From Megamerina dolium (lineage: Eukaryota; Arthropoda; Insecta; Diptera; Megamerinidae), in assembly GCA_963854835.1 (NCBI GenBank), contig OY978529.1:4994501-5058500 (forward strand): a DNA stretch of 64,000 nucleotides. The letters run 5' to 3'. The first letter of the stretch is position 1. Each line of letters starts with the position of its first letter. The translations under genes were made by a program, and so were the position numbers. The notes under the pieces are model-generated. The model was not told the DNA's origin and searched no databases. It saw nothing but the letters and a program-made list of their open reading frames with translations. Shown piece after piece: positions 26,201-38,200 of the stretch.

Positions 26201-29200
26201 ATAAACATTTACACCGGAGCTCTCCTGTAGACTTGGTTTTGGGAGGTGACATTTACCCCTCCATTATGCTGGATGGAATCCAAAAGGGCATTCTTGGCTC
26301 ACTGATCGCTCAAAACACGGTCTTTGGCTGGGTAATTACCGGACCACTTCAGCCACATCAACGCAGTAGAACGATTCCATCGTTCCTCAATAAAGTCGTC
26401 GTCGAGCTAAACCAAGATATTTCGGATTCGTCTTCTCGTTCTAGGAGAAATTTTCCTGAATTACTTACAGTAACATCCCCAACAGCGATATCAGTTAAAG
26501 TGTCTCGCCAGTCGTCTGATTCTCAGCGACAATCTGTTTCCAACGAGAAACAGCATACCACGTCCATCACGACAACCCACCTTCCCATAAATCCGACAGC
26601 TCGTAGAAGGATTTCATCATTCTGCAATAGAATAAGCCGGTGTCAATTTCCGAACAGTTCCTGTTCGTCTTCTCCTGACAGTCGGAAGTATCCAAAATGT
26701 GAGAACTTCATCTTACGCCGTACAAATAAAAAGGCGTCAAATGTTACTGTTACGCATGCATGCTGCCCGCTATGTAGGAGCATGCACCCTCTCCGACAAT
26801 GTGAAAAATTCTCTTCACTTACAGTGAAAGAGAAAATTTCCATTGTAAACAAATATCGTATTTGCGTTAACTGCTTGGCAAATTCACATACTCTTACAGA
26901 GTGCCACAGCCATTATTCTTGCCGTTTTTGTGGAAAACGACACCATTCCCTGCTGCACCGAATGAGGCAAAGAGCAAAAATGAGATGTAATACCTCAAAA
27001 TCTTCAACTTTTTCTTCGAAAAAGAAATTGCGACCTCACAGGACGTGTACAATGGAAACGCAACTCCCGTCAGAGATGTTGACAACTCGATCATTTCGAA
27101 GAATGACCTTGTCTAATCAGCACTTCCCGGAAAGACATTGGTCATTAAACGATAGAAAGCCTAAAAGCTTGCCAAGGAATTCAGTTTCGCCCAATGCAGG
27201 GCCCCAAGAATTGTATTTTCGAACGTTTCAACGCGACAATATGGCCCAGTCATACTAGCTGGAGCCACGAAAACATTAATTAGCACCGTTTCGTCAGATT
27301 CTTCGAATCTGTCCGTCATACGCATCACTCTCATCTGTTCAGTTCACCCTAGCTGAACAAATCAATTGATCGATTTCTACGAAACGTCATTGAATGAGTA
27401 GTTTCCATGCGTATGAATAATTTACAATATTTGCTACATTTTCAAGAATAGAGTCGACCTTCATATGGTTATGGTCACCTTTTGGATTCAATACGAAACT
27501 ATTCCGTTCTAAGAAGCAGTATCAGTTCGGACAATCTCGCAATTGGACACAATTACACAGTTTTTTCTCAATGTTCGTGCTCTACGAGCTTAGATGAGCC
27601 AATTTCTCTGTATTCTACGTAATTGGACTTAGAGAATCATTACAGTTGAGTGTATCAATTCGTTACTACTGTTATTCTCAAATTTCATCGGTGATTTCAA
27701 TGAATTCACAATTCGAAAAATTAATACGATAATGGAGAGCTCATCGCACCATATCGTATGCAGAGAAAATTTATATTTCCAATATATATTTTCTATATTT
27801 CACAAATTATCCTCCTTGATTTGGACAATGGTCTACACATCTCACACTTGATGCAAATTCAACGGCATTTTTATGCATTTTAACGGCGACAAGCATTTTT
27901 GGCACCCCTTTCATCCACCTTTATGCTTTACGAGCCAAAATTGGAAAATATATACATTATGTGTGCAAGAGAGTAGACCTTCCTGATTCAACACATCCTG
28001 CATTAGTGAGCGATTCGATTCGATTTGGCTTTTTGCCCCAGGTTTCTTAACTACGTTGTTTTACCTTTCTCTCACATCTGATGTACGACCATGGATGGCG
28101 TTTAAATTCCCTACCGATCGTTCTATCAACGATGGAACCCAGATCATGCTCATGCTCAAGATCATCATTGTTAAGGAGATAACAATTCGGATAATCCATA
28201 TTCCCGTTCCAAAAACACTCTCTCGAGTTCCTCTTGAGTGTTATCTTACTACGTAAGATGGAAGGAACTATACAAGAAAAAGTCTGCAGGCAGGTTTAGC
28301 ACACTTCCGTTACAGCATGGATCAAAAATCAACTATTCCGATCAACCTTAACAAGAATATCTGGTTTCGATTCAAACACGAATATATTTTCGCTTTTATC
28401 CAAAAGAACTTACTTGCTCTTTTTTTTTCAACACCACACTAATATGTGTTTGCTTCCAGCTCGCATTGAGAAAGTCCATTTTAAGATCACCGAATACGAT
28501 GGTTATTTCTACGCAGTGCTGCCTCGCATCTCAAGTCGATGCGTCTTGCATCATATGGGCTGGATTTATGACCGCTTTGGAGTTGCGCGAGCTTGTGGAT
28601 TTTGCGTCTCTTCAACAATCAACTCTTAATTCTTAAGTTATACTATTGCTTTAAGTTATTTTTTAAGGATTTTGAATTTCTTTTGCATGTACAAATTTGA
28701 AATGAGTTTTAACATTGTTTCCTTTTTAATATTTTTTTTACTATTGTTAATGGAATTCTATTTTTAAGTTTACTATACTTTTGAATTCGTATTACACTTT
28801 GTTTTTAATTAATTAATTAAGCATTATGCACTATTGCTTTCTTCTATTTTTTAATTATTAATTTGTTTTAATTTTAATTTCAATTTCAGTTTTTATTCTC
28901 TCCATTACTATGGCTATTTTTTAATTTTATTATTAATTTTTAATCTTTATATTATTCTTTTAATATTAATTAATTCTAATTTGCGTTGAATTTGTTTTAA
29001 TATTTTCCCTACTTCTGGTGTAGATTATGCGTCTTCTTTGCAGTAATCCTGCAAGGGGGGCGGAATGTTTACGCCAGAGTAAAAATCGCAGAACTGCCGG
29101 TGTATTTTTGGGTCAATTGGGGAAATGGACTGAATATGCCGTCTGGCATCACCGTGTATGACGGCTCTTCCTATTCCTCTGTTCACTCTCCTTTTAATTT

Positions 29201-32200
29201 GAAATAATTTCCTCCCACTTTCCCTCTCTCTACTTTTTATTGCACTTCATCTCTTATACTCCCTCTTCTTCTCTCTCTTTGTCTTTGTCTTTGGTTTTAG
29301 TTTTCTATCTAAAGGCATTATATTTCTGATTGGTTTCTTTTAACTTTTCTTGGGTTTGGTTAATCATTCGTTCTCAAGAGTTCCTTAAATACACTGTGCA
29401 GTGCGCGACAAAAATACGGTTTTTTTTTGTAAATTTTAATCTAATTATAATTAAAACAAAATTGGCATACACTTTTTTTGTATTCAAATACGGCTTAAGT
29501 TAAAGATCGAAAGGTGAAGAAACAATAAAAATAGAACAATAAAACAAAGTGCGTTTTGCAATAACTCAGGCGCAGTCAACGGGCACAACAACAACAGCAG
29601 CGGTAACCACAGCGGCAACTTCACCAACATACCAGGGCAACAATTTTCCATCGCGCGGCCCACCGGCAACAATCCCCACACATTCAATATTCTTTAAGAT
29701 ACCCAGACTTGCCTCTAAAATAGTAAAATAGTAAAATATATCACTGATCATTAATTATTTTTCGCTCTTAAAGCTTTTCTCTGAACATACTTACAACCTA
29801 TTTCTGCCTCTCAGAGGGGTTAACCTACAAAATTGACGATTTTATAAATTTCTCACCTATCTATCGCAGAGCATCCCAAAAGTGGTCAAATATATGATTG
29901 ATCCTCATTAATTTCTACTACCCAACATTTTTTCCAGAATAAACTTTCTCCGTATCTTTACAGCTTAGAGAGTTAGAATTTAAGAACAACCGAAAATCGA
30001 CAGATTACATCATTATTTGCCGAACCCCTTTGATTTTTCTACTCCTATATTTTCTCCAAAGGCACTGAACGCTTAACTCCAACCTTTAAGGGGTCTCTCT
30101 TAAAAAATGTATGTTGTTATTAAATTTTGTACGGCAATCCGCCTAAAAGATGGAGATAGGGGGTAGGAAGAACTATTGGGAGTCGGTCGGTCTATACTTT
30201 AGAAGCAACTTCTAGGCAATTATGGGACTATTTGTCGACTTTTGAGGTCCCCTAAGTTCATTTTGTAAGGGAACCTCTGTACGGATTGTAGGTAGAGAAT
30301 AGGTATGTTCAGAAAGAATGTCTAAAAAATTGCTTCTAGGGGCTCTCTGGATGCGGTCGGAACGAAATTTATAAAAAAGGCAAATTTTTAGGAAAACAAT
30401 TTTACAAAGTGCGAATAAGGCATAGGTTGATTCAGAAAAAATTAAGTGAGAAATAGTGTTCAGTTAAATTATAATACATTATTGTACATTTTGGTGGGTG
30501 CCGTAATCCAGTGATTAGTGCGTTGGCCTTCTGATCTGTAGGTCGTGGGTTCAATCCCTGGCTGAATCATAACAAAATTTGATTGAAAGGATTTTTCTTT
30601 CGAACGGTACCCATCTGTCGGCAAGCAATTGGCAATTTTTCCGGCAGTAACAATTTGCCAAAAATGCTTCTTAAAAGAGCTCTGTGACAAAGCTAAATTA
30701 AATTGTGATGTCACAAGGGTTCTGCCGTTCGGAACCCTTCTAATGCTGTCCAAATTTAACACGCTCAACAGTATTGGAAGAGAAGCTCGGTGGTATCATA
30801 ATGGACATTTCTGGCCCAAGTGTGTCCTCTCGGAGAGAGGGCAGCCACATAACCTAACCTAACGTTGTACATTTTTCAAATGAAATCATATTTTAGATTA
30901 TCGGTTCGAATGAGCTTCAAAAGTGAAAATCCACATTGAAACAATCATGAGTATAAATTAAGATTTATTTATTATTCAATTAGAGCAATTAGTAAAATGT
31001 GTAAGAAAATGTCTTAAGCTTTACATACGTACAGTAAATGCAAAAGTACAACTAATTTATATGATAATCATTTAATTAAACTTTTACATTATTTTTTTTT
31101 TTTTTTAAATAGATGATCGTGAAATTTGTATTTTCTATTAATACTCTATATAAAATAGTACTATGTATGTCCACATACACAACTATCATATTATTACAAA
31201 ATTTTCAGTTGTATGCAAATTGAAAAATTCAACATATATATAATAAATTTAATGAAGTTGAATTATAAACAATAACGACAATAACATAACGACAAAAAAA
31301 AAAAAAGAATTTATATTAAAAATGAAAATAAAATACGAGTGTGAAATTTTTATCACATACGAGTACTAATCATAATATAATACGGTTACAAATTATATTT
31401 AACCCCACTATAGCTAAGTTAGTAGTAAAGATCGGAAGCATCTTGAGATGAGAGATGGTAATAAAATTATAGGAATAATAATTCTAGAGTATTCTCAACT
31501 ATTTTACAAATTTTCATATGATTTTCTAGCCCCTTTGAAGCGAGATAATTAGCAAATATGATGATGAGATCGATGCTGATCATTTGATGATCACCAATTC
31601 TAGAATATTCGATTTTATATTGAAAGATTAATAACAAATTTTATTTCAATTTAAGAAAGATCGCGAAAAATATAAAAAAATATAAAATATCTTTGAGGCA
31701 GAAGTTCAAACCGATCGATATTCTATTAATAAAATCCTAGATTGACTATTAGTAATAATATAATACGGTTACAAATAATATTTAACCCCACTATAGCTAA
31801 GTTAGTAGTTAAGATGAGTTTTCGGAAGCATCTTGAGATGAGAGAGTATTCTCAACTATTTTACGTAGTTTCATATGATTTTCTAGTCCCCTTTGAAGCG
31901 AGATAATTAGCAAATATGATGATGAGATCGATGCTGATCATTTGATGATCACCAATTCTAGAATATTCGATTTTATATTGAAAGATTAATAACAAATTTT
32001 AAGAAAGATCGCGAAAAATATAAAATATATTTAAGGCAAAAGTCCCAACCGATCGATGTTTGATTCATAAAATCCTAGACTGACGATTAATGTACGAGCA
32101 CATTATATAAATTAGTTTTTATATCATCTACTTACTTACTTACTTACTTATGTGGCCATAACAACCGAATATCGATTTAGACCGAAAATAACATGCTTCG

Positions 32201-35200
32201 CCAGCCATCTCTGTTCTTCGCTAGCTGGCGCCAGTTAGAAATTCCAAGCGCCGTCAGGTTCTCCAGTACTTGGTCTTTCCACCGGAGGTTTGGTCTTCCT
32301 CTTCTGCGTCGTCCTCCAGCGGGTTCCGAATATAACACCTTCTTAGCTGGACATTCCAGGTGCATATCCGTAAATCATTGTCCTTTTTTCGTTTGCGGGG
32401 GTCATCAACAAAAACGGTAGTCCTTATCCGAGGCATATTTGTTATTTTCATTGGGGGGGGGGGGGTTTTATGTGGCGGGTCCCAAACCCAACGCACAACC
32501 TCTAACCGAGGAGATTTTCGCCACTCACTTCAGCCGCCTCCCAGCGGGTGCCAGGAAGACGTTGCCCGGTTGTCGCCACATGGAGGGCCCCCATTAATAA
32601 TAATGAAAGCGCCATCATATAGTAAGCAGAGCAAGCTAAATGACTACCCCTCATTAACAAATAAAGGTATCATCACATAGCGCTCAGATCAAACTACATG
32701 ACAGCCAGTGAGTTGAATTGTGATGAGTTCAACAAGGATTGCGCTAGCCCCACCCGGTTGAGGGTCTGGTCTGGTGGTGTGACGAATATATGACGAAATC
32801 ATAAGTGATAATGAAATGATCATAACTCTACAATTGTCTACAGTTGTCTTCTCATTCTCATACTTTTACTAACTAAGTTAGTAACAAGTAAAATTTAATG
32901 AAATCACCGACGATCGTGCAATGATCACCACGCTAGAGCATTTGCAGTTCTTGTTCGCAAAGTAGAGTCCTCAAATCCCAATTCAATGACTTCATTCTTC
33001 AATAGCTAAATAAATATGTGGCACTTAAAGCACCGAAGGGCTCATTGGCCGAGCTTCTCTTCTATTACTGTTGTGCGTGTTAAATTTTTGGACAGTATTA
33101 GAAGGGACCTACTTATTTTAGCCGATTTCGAACGGCAGAACCCTAGTGGCATCACTTTTGGAAGAATTTCCAATTGCTTGCCGACAGGTGGGTACCGTTC
33201 GAAAGAAAAATAAAAATCTTTTCGATATTAAATTTATCGGCGATTGAACCACTACCTACAGATCAGAAGGCCAACACACTAACCACTGAGCTACGGCACC
33301 CACACTCCTTCAATAGCTCCTGTAGAGAATTATACAATTGTAATATAAATTGGACTGCAAATTGGAAAAGGGCAATAATTAAAAAAAGCCGTTGTAGTAA
33401 AATGCCATGTAAAAGAGCGGTCATATAGCGAGATATGAATGTACACTCGAAGGCGAATAATAGATAAAAATTTGATTAGGTTGAGACGGAACTTTGCTTG
33501 CCTCAATTAAGATGAAGGTAGGTAGGTTGAGTGGTTGTCTATCGACGCACCTAGGCCTATTAAAGGCCCATTGTGATACCACCGGAGTTTCTCCCTTACC
33601 CAATTGGGTCCTCTTTGAGCCAACCGGTGGATTTTATATATGACACTATCTTTATTAGTTTTATTTTGGCAATCTCGGAGACGCCACCAAGAAAAGCCTT
33701 TCCCAATGCAGCCTTTTTCTGCCCAGAGCCTGGCATCCTCACAGGAGATGCTCAACTGTTTCATCTGCCTCTATATCTTGGCAGCCTCTACAGTAGTCGT
33801 AAGAAGGTGACCCTAGTCTATTCGGTGTCTTCTAAGAAGGCACTGTCCTGTTAGAACCCCAATTGTCATTCTAATGTACTGCCGGTTAAGTATCAAAAGT
33901 ACTTTAGTTCGAGCTAAGTTCCATTTCGGCCACATTAGCCGACTATTTAAACAGTATCTATGGTGAATCTGTCTATCAGCAATTGTCAGTTGCTAGTGAC
34001 ATTGGCACCGTTGTGTCATGCCTTGCTAGTTCATCCGCCCTACAGTTGTCTTTTATGTCTCAGCTATTTAGTATTTTCCAAGTTGGGTAAGTAAGATTTT
34101 CAAGCGATTGGGTATGCGAAAAAGTGCTTGTTGGCATCAGTGCTGCGATCACTTATGATCTATGGGCATTGTCCTTAAAGTAATTACACAGATAAGTCTT
34201 TCTATGGTAAGGTCGGATGAATGCATGCCCGATGATAAGAAATGACACTCCACAATTTGCGCCAATTACCGTGGAATAAGTCTTCTTAGCATCGCATACA
34301 AGGTTCTATCGAAGGAATTGTGTGAAAGATTGAAGCCTGTGCTTAGCAATCTGATTCGGCCTTATCAGTGTGGCTTTAGACCTGGGAAATCTATCATCGA
34401 CCAAATTTTCACACTGCGCCAAATCCTGGAGAAGACCCAAGAAAAACAGGTCGACACACACCATCTATTTCTTGATTATAAAGCCACTTTCGACAGTCCG
34501 GTAAGGTATTATCTCTATACAACCATGTCTGAGTTCAGTATTCCTCCCCGTTGTGCAGTGAAAATTGGAATGGACCTCTCCCCGCCGTTTAATAGCGAAC
34601 GGGGTTTCAGACAAGGTGATTTGTTATTGTGCTATTTCTTCAATCTTATTATGGAGAAAATAATACGAGCTGCTAATCTACGATATAATGGCACTATCTT
34701 CAACAAAAGTTTCATGCTGTTGGCGTACGCCGATGACATTGACATAATCGGGATGAACACGTGAGCAGTCAGTGCAATATTCTCAGAGTTGAATAGAAAT
34801 TTGCGTCGAAAGGGTCTTACGGTGAATGAGTGCAAGAAAAAGTACCTAGTGTCAACAAACAAAGGATACCGACATCTTGGACATTACACCACTGTTGATA
34901 ACTATGATTTGAAGTAGTGAAGGACTTTGTTTCTCTTGGGACCAGCACTAACACCAGTAATGACGTCAGCCTGGAGATATTACGAAAACCACTCTTACTA
35001 ACAGGTGCTACTTTGGGTGAAGTAAGGAATTGAGAAGTCGAGCCCTCTCTCGAGAAATGAAAACCACACTCTATAAGTCTCTCATCGTGACTGTCTTTAC
35101 ATATGGTGCCGAAGTTTGAACAATCTCCACTTTAGATGAGAGAATGCTCGCAGTTTTCGGGAGAAAAGACCTACACGAGATCTTTGAACCTATTTGCGTT

Positions 35201-38200
35201 GATGGTGAATATCTAATAAGGTACAACCATAAGCTGTATGAGCTGTATGCCGATATTGACATAGTAAAGCCCATTAAAATTCAGCGACTGTACTGGATAG
35301 GTCATGTAGAGCGAATGGAAGAATACGCTTCGCTGAGAGGGTGCTATATCCGGAATCGGCTAGTGAACTACGCAGAAGAGGTAGACCTAACCTTCGGTGG
35401 AAAGGCTAAGTACTGGAGAGCTTGTTAGTGCTTGGAATCTCTAACTGGCGATAGCTAGCGAAGGAAAGAGTTGGCTGGCGAAGCATGCTAGATTCGGCCT
35501 AAATCGATTTTCAGTTGTAATGGCCACATAAGTATGTAAGTAAGTCTTTCAATGGCTTGCGAGTGCTGAACATTAGAAAAAAATATGAAGTGGACTTTGG
35601 TTACTTTACATTATCACAGCTGCAACAATAGTCAAGTGCTGCTGGTCAGACAAAACACTGTGATGATGTCTACCAGAGTGCTAAGAGTATGTCTGTTGAA
35701 CTATATAAACTATTATAAATCTTTTAATTGCTGTGGGCTTGATTTTGCCTATGTGGTTTGGAATCAAGATTCCTTTGCCTAGGTAACCAAGTCTACGTCT
35801 TGCCACCGCTGGGCAATTGTATAGAATATGTTCCGATGCTTCCTGCTCCTCATGACAGAGTCGACAGGTATCGTTTTCTACCACATCTATTTTCTTCATA
35901 TGATAGTTAAGTCTATAGTGCTCAGTGAGCAGCTCTGTGTAGAGTTTTGTGTCATTTCTGCTGAGGTTAAGAACAGCAAACGACTGCATGCGACTGCCGC
36001 ATGCCCGTTTGATCGGCAAGATCCCGAGTAGATCCCGTTTCTTCCTCTCACATATCAAGTTGTTTATGAAACTGTTTGTAACCTCGCAGAAAGGCTCTGG
36101 TCCAATGAAAGGAGTGCTTGTGCCTTCCTTTGCAAGGGAGTCAGTCATTTCGTTTCCCTTGTGTCCCTCATGCCCCTCATGTCCCGGCACCCAGAAGTTT
36201 AAAACATTCTCAAACCAGCCTTGATTGAAACGAGAATATTGCCAGGGACTTTAGACCCGCAAGAGAATCTTAGTTTGTCCCCTTACTATTATGGGGTCAA
36301 TTTTCCACGAATATTGAGAAGAATCAAAATTAGAGCTTTGTATTCCATATAAGATTCGATTTAAAATATCTAAACTTCCGTATTAGTCTTTGACAATGAT
36401 CACTTGTCGTCTTAAAGCATATTTTGAAATTATAAATTTGAAGTAATTTTCAACTTGTCTATTGCTAAAATTTTTAATATTGTTATCGCGGATTATTATT
36501 AAATTTTAAGATTATCCAAATTCAAGATTATCCATTTTTGCTTAAAATGGCATTCAAAGAATTTTTGATGGCGCAACCTTACGTAGTCACAATAGACCAC
36601 GAGAATTTTCTGACGATCATTATGCGAGTGAGCTCTCAAAATAAACAAGACTCTTCATTCAACAATCACTACGAAAACTGGTACTCACTCACAAATACAA
36701 TCACTTTAATACACGATTTACCAACAACTTAACCTTAAGTGGTACCAAATTGCTAATGAAACAGAAAGCCAAAATCAAAATGAAAATTAACCATTTGTTT
36801 TTAGAGCGTTTGCATTATTGCAAAGACAATCCATTTGAAGTAAGCTTTGTGAGCATAATCGTCTGTATCACAATAAAATAAAATACATGAGAACCAAACA
36901 GAGAGATCATAAAATATATATAAATTTTGAGAGCTTCATTTGTTGTAGCTACTAAATTAAATAAACAACTGACTATGGATGCTAATACATCTGATTCATC
37001 ATACGAGTAGTGAATGTGGTAAGAGAAGTGTTAACACATATAAACAATCATATACATTTATTTTTAGAGATCCGACTGTTTTACGTACCAACATTTTATC
37101 ATTATTATGGAGATTCCTAAACTAACATTATTATGCATTCATTAATAAATAAATTGTACTAAAAGAAATAAACAAAAACAAAAAAACAAGTGGTAATATC
37201 GTATTGCTTTCGTCACAAATTGATACACTCTACAAACTTATCTACTACAATTGTACAAATAATGCTAACAGATTTAATGTATTAATGAAGCTAGCAAATA
37301 GTGGAATTTTTTTATATGAAGATTTTGGCACAAATAATTTTCAACAAAAAAAAAAAAAAAATATTAATAATTTGATACTACATATTGTACATAAGGTCGT
37401 GGTTTCGATTACCAGTTTGACCAGTGGTTGCTAGAGCACAGAGGTTATATTAGCAATAAGGAAGCACAAGCATAGGCAAAAAAAATTACACTAAACTATA
37501 ATACTTTATAATTGTCAATCAATAGAAAAAAAAATAAAGAAGAAGAGGCTCGTACACTCAACCGTTTCGACTGAAAACCTTTTTGGAGTGCCCTTTGTAT
37601 ATAGCAAATCAATCAGGTCTCTCTGATCTGGGTGCCAGGTCATGAAGGTCACGAAGGCAATGAAAAGACGGACCTTTATGCCAAAAAAAAAGGCGCTGAA
37701 GGGCCATTTTTCGCTCCAACAACATAAAACAGGATACCAAGAAATGGATCCATCATAAAATTAGAGAATATTGGAGTAACACTGGCGGTCTCAACCACAC
37801 CAAAAAATTCTTGAGTTTTGATGCCAAAATAGCAAACGCCGCTCTCTCCTTAGTCAAAAAAAATTTTAGATTACTCTCCGGAGCACTAACGGGTCACTTC
37901 GTATGCAATAAACACTTACACCAAATAGGAGTATCCAACACAAGTACTTGCAGATTCTGCTGTGATGAGGAAGAGTCCATCGAACACTTAATCACAACCT
38001 GTGGTGCACTAGGCCACATAAAATCCTAGGTTCATACCTACTAAAAGATGAAGACCTTCAAATGCTGCCCCGAAGGAGTTGGTTCGATTCCTCAATATAC
38101 TAATTGCACTAAATATCTATGTATAAAGGGGTGCACAATAGACCAGGTTTGTCGCAGTGCATAAAGGCCTGAGCCTAACCCGTACTACGATTACCATATA

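Larger units (their letters stand above)
20699..29686 (+). mobile_element. Non-autonomous BEL/Pao-type LTR retrotransposon, 8,988 bp
   Basis: This is a complete LTR element: two 621-bp LTRs, a tRNA primer site, a polypurine tract and a 5-bp duplication. It carries one long ORF (Gag plus protease) but no reverse transcriptase, RNase H or integrase. The 3.1-kb leader and about 1.8 kb after the ORF are noncoding. It lies in the RCHY1 giant intron, antisense to the gene, just right of the mariner remnant. Identical-looking LTRs imply a recent insertion, presumably mobilised by an autonomous relative. Confidence 0.93.

Noticed and set aside
24466..27258. Host gene encoding a zinc-knuckle protein
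   Set aside because: It lies between two LTRs with primer site, polypurine tract and target duplication, so it belongs to the element.
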